Assembly (NCBI RefSeq): GCF_050873445.1
Contig: NZ_JBNMIU010000003.1
Span: 17,703 to 81,702 of the forward strand
DNA from: Acidaminococcus sp050873445
GTDB taxonomy: Bacteria; Bacillota; Negativicutes; Acidaminococcales; Acidaminococcaceae
DNA length: 64,000 nucleotides
Direction: 5' to 3'
Below are positions 41,865 through 50,673 of the stretch, piece after piece (positions within the stretch are counted from its first letter, which is position 1; each line of letters starts with the position of its first letter). Position numbers and translations under genes: made by a program. The notes below the pieces were generated by a model. It was not told the DNA's origin and searched no databases. It was given only the letters and a program-made list of their open reading frames with translations.

Positions 41865-42611
41865 TTGTCTTCCATCCTGACTCTTTCCCATATCCAGTTC
41901 CGGTATCCGTCACGGGATTCCCGGCAGCCTGCCGACCCCGTACTCCAGAATATTTCTTTTGCCATAGAGACAGGAGAAAAAGTGGGGCTGATCGGCAGCA
42001 ATGGAGTGGGCAAATCCACACTCCTGAAGCTCGTAGTCGGTCTGCTTCCTCTCCAGGAAGGGGAAATGATGGTCAGCGGGCTGCCTGTGACAAAAGAGAA
42101 CCTGCCGCTGATCCGCCGGAAAACAGGCTACGTATTCCAGGACTCAGAAAGCCAGCTGTTCATGCCCACTGTGGAGAGTGACGTGTCCTTTACGCTGCGC
42201 AATGCCGGATATTCCCGGGAAGAAGTGGAGCGGCGCACGCTGGATGCGCTGACCCAGGTGGGAATGGAAAAACTGGCACAGCGGCAGATTTACCGGCTCT
42301 CCGGCGGTCAGAAAAAACTGGCGGCCATTGCCGGGATCCTGACCCAGAGCCCCGATCTTCTGCTGCTGGATGAACCATCGGCGGCGCTGGATCCCAGGAA
42401 CCGGCGCAAACTGATCCAGATTCTGCGGCAGCTGTCTTGTGCGCAGCTGATCGCTTCCCATGACCTGGATTTCATCTGGGACACTTGTGACAGGGTCATC
42501 CTGCTGTATCAGGGCAGGGTCATCCAGGCAGGTCCGGCACAGGAAATCCTTGCAGACCGGGATTTGCTGGAACGTTCCGGCCTGGAACTTCCCCTGCGGC
42601 TGCAGGGATGA
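41865..42611 (+). CDS. ECF transporter ATPase NikO/CbiO-like
   Basis: 248 residues, ABC ATPase: Walker A GSNGVGKST (about 44-52), Q-loop VFQDSESQLF, signature LSGGQ (about 145-149), Walker B LLLLDEP (about 165-171) and switch His in ASHDLDF. The frame opens with a TTG at 41847; the TTG at 41865 has AGGAGG at optimal distance and was chosen. One ATPase gene is present, consistent with the Ni/Co group. Confidence 0.88.
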   Translation: MSSILTLSHIQFRYPSRDSRQPADPVLQNISFAIETGEKVGLIGSNGVGKSTLLKLVVGLLPLQEGEMMVSGLPVTKENLPLIRRKTGYVFQDSESQLFMPTVESDVSFTLRNAGYSREEVERRTLDALTQVGMEKLAQRQIYRLSGGQKKLAAIAGILTQSPDLLLLDEPSAALDPRNRRKLIQILRQLSCAQLIASHDLDFIWDTCDRVILLYQGRVIQAGPAQEILADRDLLERSGLELPLRLQG

Positions 42612-42758
42612 AAATTGCACTTTCGTCCCAATCTTTTCTGATTTTTTAGCGATTTCTCCCGAATCAAAGGATATGGATTGTCGTTGTTGGGAGAAATGGC
42701 TATTGTAATGCTGGAGAGGAATCGGAATTCCAGGGAAATCAGAAAAGGGGGAAGTCCC

Positions 42759-44024
42759 ATGACCACATCACTGGAAGAAATGCTGAAAGACTACGAAATC
42801 CCGCCGGTGGCAAAGGTCCAGGTGCTGTTCGACCGGACCCGGCTGGAACAGGTGGAGGAAACGCTGCTGGAACGGCTGCAGGCAAAAGATCTGCCCATCA
42901 GGAAGGGGCAGCGGATTGCCATTACGGGAGGCAGCCGGGGTATTGCTGACTATGTGAACCTGATGAAGGCAGCCGTGGCTTATATCAAGGGAAAAGGTGC
43001 CATCCCGTTTATCGTTCCGGCCATGGGCAGCCACGGAGGGGCCACTGCGGAAGGCCAGGTGGAAGTGCTGCGGAATCTGGGCATTACGGAAGAGAGCGTG
43101 GGGGCACCCATCATCTCCAGCATGGATGTGGTGGAAGTGGCCCGGACGGAGCTGGATTTGCCGGTGTACATCGACAAGAACGCCTATGAAGCTGATGGTA
43201 TCCTGCTTTTGAATCGTGTAAAGACCCATACTTCTATTTATGGAAAGTACCAGAGCGGCCTGGTGAAGATGCTGGCCATCGGGCTGGCCAAACATGTAGG
43301 AGCGGCCATGACCCACAGCCTAGGTACGGATTATCTTAATGACAATATGGCCCGGGTGGGGTTGACGGCGTTGCGCCATGTGAAGGTGGTGGGCGGCATT
43401 GCGGCCATTGAAAACGGGTACGACCAGCTGGCCGATGTATATGTGCTGCACAAAGAGGAAATCGAAACCGAGGAACCCAAAATCCTGGTGCGGGCCAAGA
43501 ATATGGTCCCCCGGATCCCTTTCGACCATATGGATGTACTGATCTGCCGGAAACTGGGCAAAGAAATCTCTGGCACGGGCATGGATCCGGCCATTGTAGG
43601 ACGTCCCATCAACAACCGGCCCAATGTGGGACCTGATGTGACGGAATTGGGCATCCTGCGGCTTACGGACAAATCAGAAGGCAATGCCAACGGCATGGGC
43701 ATGGGAGACTTCATCAGCCGGAAGCTGCGCAGTGCGGTAAACGAAAAGATGACAGTGGTGAACGCCCTGACAGGCATGAAACCGTTTACGGCCCGGATCC
43801 CGCCCACCATGGATACGGACAAACTGGTTTTCCAGGCCTGCATCAAGGCAGCCGGGAGGATTGCACCGGACCAGTTGAAACTGTGCATCATCAACAGTAC
43901 CGGGGATCTGCAGAGCCTGTGGGCCACCCGGCCCCTGGTGAAAGAACTGGATCCGGGCAGGGGAAGACAAATAGGAGAGTTTCAGCCGGTAGCCTTTGAT
44001 GGGGAAGGGAATCTGGTGCTGTAA
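42759..44024 (+). CDS. LarA-like nickel-pincer-dependent 2-hydroxyacid racemase/epimerase
   Basis: 421 residues of the LarA-N (DUF2088) family. Visible catalytic-type motifs are SHGG (His near 92), KTHTSIYGK (Lys 155, His 157, Lys 163) and GLVKMLAIGLAKH (Lys 170, His 179), the region that holds the cofactor lysine and catalytic histidines in LarA. Lactate is the known substrate of LarA, but the superfamily also includes malate, 2-hydroxyglutarate and aldonate enzymes. The protein is far from LarA in the second half. The ATG at 42759 follows AAGGGGGAAG; a long upstream frame was rejected. It ends the lar/nickel operon. Confidence 0.8.
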   Translation: MTTSLEEMLKDYEIPPVAKVQVLFDRTRLEQVEETLLERLQAKDLPIRKGQRIAITGGSRGIADYVNLMKAAVAYIKGKGAIPFIVPAMGSHGGATAEGQVEVLRNLGITEESVGAPIISSMDVVEVARTELDLPVYIDKNAYEADGILLLNRVKTHTSIYGKYQSGLVKMLAIGLAKHVGAAMTHSLGTDYLNDNMARVGLTALRHVKVVGGIAAIENGYDQLADVYVLHKEEIETEEPKILVRAKNMVPRIPFDHMDVLICRKLGKEISGTGMDPAIVGRPINNRPNVGPDVTELGILRLTDKSEGNANGMGMGDFISRKLRSAVNEKMTVVNALTGMKPFTARIPPTMDTDKLVFQACIKAAGRIAPDQLKLCIINSTGDLQSLWATRPLVKELDPGRGRQIGEFQPVAFDGEGNLVL

Positions 44025-44034
44025 ATGAAAAGAT

Positions 44035-44072
44035 AGAGCCACAGCTTTTCAGGGCTGTGGCTCTTTGCTTTT
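44035..44072. terminator. Bidirectional terminator between larA-like and AraC genes
   Basis: AGAGCCACAGC / GCTGTGGCTCT stem followed by TTTGCTTTT. Confidence 0.85.
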
Positions 44073-44879
44073 ATGGATGATGGTCTGATGATGCTGACTG
44101 AACTTTTTTGGAGATTCTCCCAGCTTTTCGGTAAAGGTACGGATAAAGTGAGAATAAGTCTGGAATCCCACAGCTTCTCCCACGTCTTTGACCTTGACAC
44201 CTTTTTCAAGCAGGGAACAGGCCAACTGCAGCCTGTAAATGGTTATATAGTTGCCGATGGTGAACCCCGTATGCTCCTTGAAAAGCTTGCACAGCCGGGA
44301 CCGACTGAGATAGAGTGCTTTGGAGATTTCCTCCAGAGACAGTTCCCTGGCGTAGTTTTTATGGATATACTGCAGGATCTGCACCATGATCTGGTCAGCG
44401 GGAGAAGGTTCTTTTTGAGGAGCGGGACCGGTTTTGTGGAAAATGCGGGAAAGGTGCAGCAGCAGTTCAGCAAAAAGGATGTTCTGCTGCAGATCTCTTC
44501 CAAATGTTTTGACAGTAACCGGCAACAGCCCCTCCCAGAGATGACAGATGGAGGCCAGCTCCTGATGGCTCAAATACAATGTTTGGGGAGCTTTTTGGAA
44601 AAGGGTTACCAGATCAGTGGAGGGAGTAGAAAACAACTGCAGCATTTCAGGAGCAAACTGTACTACGTAGCGGGAGGTTTCTTCTCCTGTAGCTGAAAAA
44701 CCGTGATGGATCTGGAAAGGGTGGATCAGGAACAGCTGACCGATTTTCAGAGGATAGCGTGTTTCCTGCAGAAAAAAGTCTCCATGATTGTTCATGCTGA
44801 GATAAAGTTCAAACTTATCATGAAGATGAGGGTGCGGATTGACATTGTGGGTTCCCCAGTAAGCAGCATATTGGATCAA
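44049..44879 (-). CDS. AraC-family regulator with cupin-like N-terminus
   Basis: 276 residues. N-terminal half has a cupin-type sensor (HPHLHDKFELYLS, about 16-28; IHPFQIHHG). C-terminal pair of helix-turn-helix motifs with LYLSRSRLCKLFKEHTG and VGFQTYSHFIRTFTEKLGESPKKF. Divergent from the anion-carrier/oxidoreductase operon starting at 45143 and so its probable regulator. Confidence 0.9.
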   Translation of the reverse strand: MIQYAAYWGTHNVNPHPHLHDKFELYLSMNNHGDFFLQETRYPLKIGQLFLIHPFQIHHGFSATGEETSRYVVQFAPEMLQLFSTPSTDLVTLFQKAPQTLYLSHQELASICHLWEGLLPVTVKTFGRDLQQNILFAELLLHLSRIFHKTGPAPQKEPSPADQIMVQILQYIHKNYARELSLEEISKALYLSRSRLCKLFKEHTGFTIGNYITIYRLQLACSLLEKGVKVKDVGEAVGFQTYSHFIRTFTEKLGESPKKFSQHHQTIIHKSKEPQP

Positions 44880-45142
44880 TGGAAATGGTTCCTCCTTTCA
44901 GCGGCTTTTTCTTCCATCATAGGAAAACAGCGAAGGAAAGTAAACTGGGAAAAAGTTTGCATATCGTATCAAAAAATTAAGAATGGATGGGCAATCTTCC
45001 CCAGAGCTTCCGGTTTTATTGACGCTGCTTCCTGAAATGATATGATTCACAGTAGATGACCTGCAGGAACAGTTGAAACAAGCGAATAAACTAAAAATTG
45101 CGCGTATTCTGATGAAATACAGGAACGTAGGGAGGCGTTGGA

Positions 45143-46474
45143 ATGAGTGAGATTACCGTCTGTCTGATCATTGCTGTGATTACCATGATCCTGTTTATTG
45201 GACGGGTATTCCCTATGGCACTGACTTCAGTCCTTTGTGCCCTGGCAATGGGGATCTGTCTGCCCAGTGTAAAGCTTTCCGCTATATACAGCGGGTTTGG
45301 AACAGCTCCTGTGTATATGATTGCAGGGATGACCATTGTGGGGGATGCCCTGTTCCAGACCGGGGTTGCTCAAAAAATCGGGATTTCTCTGAGCAAGATG
45401 AAAATCTTCCAAAATGAAAGGATCTTTACGGTGATGGTGGTCATTGTCTGTGTACTGATGAGTGCCTTTATGAGCGATTCAGGATGCATCGCCATGTGGA
45501 TGCCCATCATTGCAGCCGTTGCGGCCGGATCCCATGGAAAGATCCGGTCGAAAATGGTCATCATGCCAGCAGGGATCGCCTGTATTGTAGGTGGAGCAAC
45601 GACCCTGGTGGGGTCGACTTCCCAAAATACAGCCAATAGTTTTTTGATGCAGGTCCCTGGCTTTGAAACGGGGATGGGAGTGTTTGATATGACCTCCGTG
45701 ATGTGGATGGTGGATGTGCTGATGGTCATCTACTTTGGGACAATCGGTTATACCATTACCAAAAAGACGTTGAAACCCGGTTCTCCCCATTTCGATGATG
45801 GCAATGAGTTTGCCAAATCTTCCAGTAATCTTGATGCAGCAGAGAGTGTACCGCAGGTTTCAAAACGGAAACAGGCCATTGCAGTAGGGACTTTGCTCCT
45901 TTGTATTTTGGGATTTATCCTGTGTGGCTTTGCTCCGTTCAACAAATACCTGAACATTGCCAATGTGGCATTGATCGGAGCTTCTATTTTGTTTGTGACA
46001 AAGACCATTGATTACAAGCAGACCCTGAAAAATACCGGATGGGATGTGCTGCTAACAGTAGGCTTTATTGCTGCGCTGGGTGTCGCTTTGGAAAAGACCG
46101 GTGCAGGAAAACTGATTGCGGAACAGACACTGGCTTTCTTTGGAGGGGAAAGTGCTTCTTTGAATGTCATCATGTGTGTAATGTTTGTCCTGGGAAGCTT
46201 CCTGACTTTGTTCATGTCCAATGTAGCGGTTTCTGCCATGCTGGCACCGATTTATATCCCTCTTGCCCAACGAATGGGAATCAGCCCGGTCCCTTTTATT
46301 ATCCTGATTGCAATTGCTTCTAATATGGCCATTGCAACGCCTATCGGGACCCCGGTCAATATGCAGATCCTGCCTGCGGGGTATAAATTCAGTGATTATG
46401 TAAAGATTGGCGGTCCTTTGTGGGTGATTTTTATGATTGCGGTTTGTCTGACGGCCAAAGGTATATTATTTTGA
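45143..46474 (+). CDS. SLC13/DASS-type anion or dicarboxylate carrier
   Basis: 443 residues with about 11-12 hydrophobic segments. GSTSQNTANS (about 154-163) and NMAIATPIGTPVNMQ (about 399-413) resemble the two SNT/TPxxT anion-binding loops of the SLC13 fold. First gene of an operon with three oxidoreductase subunits, so it likely imports their substrate. Starts with GGGAGGCG. Confidence 0.8.
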   Translation: MSEITVCLIIAVITMILFIGRVFPMALTSVLCALAMGICLPSVKLSAIYSGFGTAPVYMIAGMTIVGDALFQTGVAQKIGISLSKMKIFQNERIFTVMVVIVCVLMSAFMSDSGCIAMWMPIIAAVAAGSHGKIRSKMVIMPAGIACIVGGATTLVGSTSQNTANSFLMQVPGFETGMGVFDMTSVMWMVDVLMVIYFGTIGYTITKKTLKPGSPHFDDGNEFAKSSSNLDAAESVPQVSKRKQAIAVGTLLLCILGFILCGFAPFNKYLNIANVALIGASILFVTKTIDYKQTLKNTGWDVLLTVGFIAALGVALEKTGAGKLIAEQTLAFFGGESASLNVIMCVMFVLGSFLTLFMSNVAVSAMLAPIYIPLAQRMGISPVPFIILIAIASNMAIATPIGTPVNMQILPAGYKFSDYVKIGGPLWVIFMIAVCLTAKGILF

Positions 46475-46489
46475 CAGGAGAGATGGAAT

Positions 46490-48016
46490 ATGGAGCAATA
46501 TGATGTGGTGGTCATCGGAGCCGGCGTAGTTGGCTGTGCCATTGCCCGGGAACTGTCCCGGTATGCGCTGAAGACTCTGGTGCTGGAAAAAGAACTGGAT
46601 GTGGCTACCGGCAATTCCAGCCGGAATACGGGTATGCTGCATGCCGGCTTTACGTATAAACTGGGAACCCTGCGGGCCCAGTGCTCCGTGGAGGGAAATC
46701 AGGAATTCGACCAGGTTTCCTCTGACCTGGGGGTTCCTTTCAAACGTACCGGGAAACTGGTAGTGGGCTTTACGGACCACGACAGGCAGAACATCCTGCG
46801 GTTCAAGGCCAACGGCGAAGCCAATGGGGTGCGGGGCATCCGGATGGTGGATCCGGACGAGATGCACCGGATCGAACCCAACGCCGGAGGTAATTTTGCC
46901 ATGTACGTGCCGGCTTCCGGTATCCTGGATCCTATGCAGTATACCATCGCCCTGGCGGAAAACGCCTGCAAAAATGGCGCCAGGTTCTCTTTCGGTTCCC
47001 GGGTCATCGGCATCCGGGCTCTGGAGGGGGAAGAAGAAAAGAAAGCCCTGGGGCTGGAAGAAAAGGGCCGGATGTACCAGGTGACCACCGACCGGGGCAT
47101 GGTCTATACCCGCTGGGTCATCAACAGTGCCGGTGCCTATGCAGTGAAAATCGGCCAGCTTATGGGCTATCCGGTTGTACCACAGATCGGTACCAAAGGG
47201 GAATATTATATACTGGATAAAAAAGCCGGGGCCTTCCTGAAGACACCTGTATATCCGGCCCCAAATGACCGGGGTGGATTTGTGACCCATGCCACCCCCA
47301 CGGTGGACGGCAACATCCTGGTAGGACCCGACTGGTATACAACGACAGGACCGGAAGATTACGCCAACCAGAAGCAGAGCCTGGACCGTCTGTTCCTGGA
47401 CGGCCAGAAGATGTTCAAGAAAATGCAGCGGAAATATTTCATCCGGAATTTTGTGGGCATCCGGTGGCGGAACTGCGATCCGGTGACGAAGGAACCTCTG
47501 GATTTCCGCATTATGACGGATAAGAACATCCCGCACACCGTGAGCCTGGTGGGCATCGAATCTCCCGGAGTGACGGCGGCTCTACCCCTGGCCCGGAGAA
47601 CAGTGGATATTGTGCTGGGAGAAACGGATAATGAAGGAAAAAAGATCCTAAAGAAAACGGATTTTGACCCGGTGCGGAAACCCATTCGCCGGTTTTCGGA
47701 AATGACCCTGGAAGAAAAACAGGAAGCCATCCGGGAAAATCCGGATTACGGCCAGGTGTTCTGCCGCTGCGAGAATGTATCCCGGGCAGAAATCCTCCAG
47801 GCCATCCACAATCCGCTGGGGGTCCATACCCTTACCGGCATCAAGAACCGGACCCGTTCCATGATGGGACGCTGCCAGGGCGGTTACTGCCAGACCCGGA
47901 TCACCCAGCTCATGGAACAGGAACTGGGTGTAGAGCCGGAAGACCTGCGGTATCAGCGGGAAGGCGGCTGGCTGTTTACAGGCAAAGTGCGGCCGGACAA
48001 GCAGGGGGAGGAATGA
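46490..48016 (+). CDS. FAD-dependent oxidoreductase, GlpA-like, with BFD-like [2Fe-2S] domain
   Basis: 508 residues. DAO-type FAD fold with GAGVVGCAIARELS (about 10-23). From about 415 a BFD-type four-cysteine site: C-R-C in QVFCRCENVS and C-x4-C in MGRCQGGYCQTR, binding a [2Fe-2S] cluster. GlpA (anaerobic glycerol-3-phosphate dehydrogenase) has this layout, but a 2-hydroxyglutarate oxidase-type (LhgO) relation is also possible. Operon with a second flavoprotein and DUF1667; the physiological substrate is not settled. Confidence 0.8.
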   Translation: MEQYDVVVIGAGVVGCAIARELSRYALKTLVLEKELDVATGNSSRNTGMLHAGFTYKLGTLRAQCSVEGNQEFDQVSSDLGVPFKRTGKLVVGFTDHDRQNILRFKANGEANGVRGIRMVDPDEMHRIEPNAGGNFAMYVPASGILDPMQYTIALAENACKNGARFSFGSRVIGIRALEGEEEKKALGLEEKGRMYQVTTDRGMVYTRWVINSAGAYAVKIGQLMGYPVVPQIGTKGEYYILDKKAGAFLKTPVYPAPNDRGGFVTHATPTVDGNILVGPDWYTTTGPEDYANQKQSLDRLFLDGQKMFKKMQRKYFIRNFVGIRWRNCDPVTKEPLDFRIMTDKNIPHTVSLVGIESPGVTAALPLARRTVDIVLGETDNEGKKILKKTDFDPVRKPIRRFSEMTLEEKQEAIRENPDYGQVFCRCENVSRAEILQAIHNPLGVHTLTGIKNRTRSMMGRCQGGYCQTRITQLMEQELGVEPEDLRYQREGGWLFTGKVRPDKQGEE

Positions 48017-48019
48017 ACC

Positions 48020-49282
48020 ATGGGAGAGAAAGAAAATAAAGCCGGAGCCTTCCAGAAAGCTTCGGTGGTAATTGTAGGCGGCGGCCCTGCCGGGCTGGCT
48101 GCAGCGGTGAAATTGTACGATGAAGGCATCCGGGATATTCTGATCCTGGAACGGGAAAACCAGCTGGGGGGCATCCTGAAGCAGTGCATCCACGATGGTT
48201 TCGGATTGACCCGGTTCGGTGAGACCCTCAGCGGACCGGAATATGCCGCCCGCTTCGTGAAAAAAGTCAGGGAACGTCAGATTCCCTATATTACGGATAC
48301 CACGGTGGTCCAGGTTACGGCGGACCATAAGGTCTATGCAGCCCATGCTTCCGGTCTGCTGTGTATCCAGGCCCGGGCGGTGATCCTGACCATGGGCTGC
48401 CGGGAACGGACCAGGGGTGCGCTGGCGATTCCCGGGACCCGTCCGGCTGGGGTGCTGACCGCCGGTGTGGCCCAGGCCTATATCAATCTGCAGAACCGGA
48501 TGCCCGGGAAAGAAATCGTCATCCTGGGTTCCGGGGACATCGGACTGATCATGGCCCGGCGGCTGACCCTGGAGGGTGCCCACGTAAAAGGTGTGTACGA
48601 AATCAATCCCATCCCCAGTGGCCTGCCGCGGAACATAGAACAGTGCCTCCGCGATTATGACATTCCCCTGCATTTGAGTCACACGGTGTCGGACATCAAA
48701 GGGCGGGACCGGCTGGAAAGCGTTGTCATTTTCCGGGTGGATGACCATATGCAGCCCATTGCCGGTACGGAAGAGGAGATTCCCTGTGATACCCTGATCC
48801 TTTCTGTAGGGCTGATTCCGGAAAATGAACTGACCCTGGGGGCCGGGGCGGAACTGGATCCCCATACATCCGGAGCCTATGTGGACGATGCGTTCCAGAC
48901 CACGGTGCCCGGTCTGTTTGCCGCCGGCAACGTGCTCCACGTCCACGACCTGGTGGATTTCGTTTCCATGGAGGCAGAACTCATGGCAGAAGGTGTGAAG
49001 CGGTATCTGGATGGCAAGCTGCCTCCTGCCGGGCTGAAGGTCTGCTGCGGCAGCAATATCGGTCATATCGTGCCCCAGCGGATCAGCGGGAAAACTGATG
49101 TGAAACTGTCCTTCCGGGTACGGGCACCCAAACGCAATGCCCATGTAGTGGTGCGTCAGGGCGATAAGGTGGTGGCACGGAAAGTGATCCCCAATGCCCT
49201 TCCGGCCAATATGGTGGAAATGAATCTGCCGGCTGCCAGCCTTGCGGCAACCGGTGATCTGGAGGTGAGCATCGATGAATAA
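48020..49282 (+). CDS. FAD/NAD(P)-dependent oxidoreductase (pyridine nucleotide-disulfide family)
   Basis: 420 residues with two dinucleotide folds: GGGPAGLAAAVKLY (about 20-33) and ILGSGDIGLIMARRL (about 171-185). A cysteine pair GCRER near 131 does not form the CxxxxC redox disulfide. Known companion of GlpA/[2Fe-2S]-type subunits, it may pass electrons to NAD(P). Gene 3 bp after the previous stop, overlapped by DUF1667. Confidence 0.82.
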   Translation: MGEKENKAGAFQKASVVIVGGGPAGLAAAVKLYDEGIRDILILERENQLGGILKQCIHDGFGLTRFGETLSGPEYAARFVKKVRERQIPYITDTTVVQVTADHKVYAAHASGLLCIQARAVILTMGCRERTRGALAIPGTRPAGVLTAGVAQAYINLQNRMPGKEIVILGSGDIGLIMARRLTLEGAHVKGVYEINPIPSGLPRNIEQCLRDYDIPLHLSHTVSDIKGRDRLESVVIFRVDDHMQPIAGTEEEIPCDTLILSVGLIPENELTLGAGAELDPHTSGAYVDDAFQTTVPGLFAAGNVLHVHDLVDFVSMEAELMAEGVKRYLDGKLPPAGLKVCCGSNIGHIVPQRISGKTDVKLSFRVRAPKRNAHVVVRQGDKVVARKVIPNALPANMVEMNLPAASLAATGDLEVSIDE

Positions 49283-49655
49283 GGATTTGACCTGCATCGT
49301 CTGCCCCAATGGCTGCGACCTGCATATCATCTACAGCCAGGATGAAAAGGGGACGATCACGGTGGAATCAGTAGCCGGGAATCTGTGCAAACGGGGCGAG
49401 GAATACGCCAGACAGGAGCTGACGGCTCCCAAACGGACCATTGCCAGTTCTGTGCTGGTAAGGGGCGGAAATTTGCCCCTGGTCAGCGTGCGGACCGACA
49501 AAGCCATCCCCAAAGCCCGGATCTTCGACGTGATGACCGAAATCCGGAAATGTACGGTGGAAGCTCCAATAGCGGCAGGGACTGTGCTGATTCCCGATGT
49601 ATTGGGACTGGGCGCGGATATCATCGCCACGAAAGATGTGGGGAAGAAAGGGTGA
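49275..49655 (+). CDS. DUF1667 protein, small cysteine-rich subunit
   Basis: 126 residues, opening with CIVCPNGCDL (about 7-16; three cysteines) and a fourth at CKRGEEYA (about 38), a CxxCxxxC..C metal site. Members of DUF1667 accompany GlpA/GlpB-like oxidoreductases, and are believed to be a subunit of the complex. Its start overlaps the previous gene by 8 bp. Confidence 0.85.
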   Translation: MNKDLTCIVCPNGCDLHIIYSQDEKGTITVESVAGNLCKRGEEYARQELTAPKRTIASSVLVRGGNLPLVSVRTDKAIPKARIFDVMTEIRKCTVEAPIAAGTVLIPDVLGLGADIIATKDVGKKG

Positions 49656-49678
49656 AGAAAAGTCATACATCGAAGGAG

Positions 49679-49710
49679 AAAATCCGCCCGTTTCGGGTGG
49701 ATTTTTTTTG
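49679..49710 (+). terminator. Terminator after the oxidoreductase operon
   Basis: AAAATCCGCCCG / CGGGTGGATTTT followed by TTTTTT. Confidence 0.9.
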
Positions 49711-49728
49711 GATGGACTGAGAACCGAC

Positions 49729-49793
49729 AGGCCAGGGACGGGCGCACCGGGCGATATTTTGCCTGCGGCAAAAATCTTGGTGCGCCCCTACGG
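49729..49793 (-). repeat. Intergenic repeat family 1, copy at 49.7 kb
   Basis: On the minus strand the same blocks as at 9276: CCGTAGGGGCGCACCAAG, TTTTTGCCGCAGGCAAAA, ATCGCCCGGTGCGCCC, then TCCCTGGCC. Nearly identical to 9276-9333 with arms in opposite order on the plus strand. Confidence 0.88.
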
Positions 49794-49910
49794 CTCACAA
49801 TCCATGTTGGAATATTTTTCAAGCCAAATAAATTCAATTTCGTATCTTTTTGGTACCAAAAAGATGTATTAAGAAATATTTTTGGCTTTCTATCGATACC
49901 AGACATGGAA

Positions 49911-50010
49911 AAGGAAAGCAGACAGGTATAAAAGGAATCCGTACAACCGTTGTTTCAGCGGTTGTACGGATTTTTAGCACATTGTCCTCCCAGGGGCGAA
50001 TCTGCGCCGA
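49911..50010 (+). repeat. Direct repeat copy 1 with GTACAACC hairpin
   Basis: Begins AAGGAAAGCAGACAGG, contains the hairpin AATCCGTACAACCG / CGGTTGTACGGATT followed by TTTTTAGCA. The first 70 bp match 50551-50620 almost exactly, then similarity fades over 30 bp. The gap 49656-50092 otherwise holds no gene. Confidence 0.85.
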
Positions 50011-50092
50011 TTTTTCTATCACCATCAGCAACGCCGCAGGGGCGGGTTGCTAATCCGCCAGCTCAGGGATAACGGAAGATTGCTGGATCGAG

Positions 50093-50428
50093 TTATCCTT
50101 CCAGCAAAAATTGCAGGATATTCTTGTGGATGATTCCATTTTCACTGAGATCCGGTAAATCACCGCTGATAACATATTTGGGGTAGTTATCAGGGATCCG
50201 TTCCAGATTTCCAAATTCTCTTTCATGGTCCTGTTCTGTAATCAGGTAGGCAACCTGGATATATTGCTTTTCGCGTCCTTTTTGGCAGATGAAGTCGATT
50301 TCCTGGTTGTTCCATTTCCCTACCCGGACTTCATATCCCCGGGAACGCATTTCCAGATAGACCAGATTTTCGTAGAGTTTGCTGTAATCCAGTTTTTCAC
50401 TGGTCTTTACGATATTCCGCAATCCCAT
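50093..50428 (-). pseudogene. Truncated DUF4143 protein (C-terminal fragment of an AAA_14 ATPase)
   Basis: 111 residues. The region with ENLVYLEMRSRGYEV, KWNNQEIDFICQKG and YIQVAYLIT matches the DUF4143 nuclease-fold domain that follows the AAA_14 ATPase in full-length proteins of about 400 residues. The ATPase part is missing, and no good ribosome binding site precedes the ATG at 50428. Upstream is very AT-rich with an IR TTTATACTTT / AAAGTATAAA. A remnant, not a working gene. Confidence 0.75.
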
Positions 50429-50550
50429 TTAAAACATTACGTTTATACTTTACATATTACAATAAAACACAATAAATTTAAAGTATAAAATAACGATATG
50501 ACAAATAAGAGAGATATTGTTATGCGAAAGAGAACGAAATTTCAACTATA

Positions 50551-50650
50551 AAGGAAAGCAGACAGGTATAAAAGGAATCCGTACAACCATTGTTTTGACG
50601 GTTGTACGGATTTTTAGCATACTGTACTCGCAGGGGTGAATCAGCGTAGT
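50551..50650 (+). repeat. Direct repeat copy 2 with GTACAACC hairpin
   Basis: 640 bp after copy 1 in the same orientation, flanking the DUF4143 fragment. Starts AAGGAAAGCAGACAGG, hairpin AATCCGTACAACC with GGTTGTACGGATT. Confidence 0.85.
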
Positions 50651-50673
50651 CTGCCTGCTCAATTCTGTTTTTG

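Noticed and set aside
49656..50092. Functional small ORFs between the oxidoreductase operon and the DUF4143 fragment
   Set aside because: Only short frames that cross repeats and hairpins, without ribosome sites.
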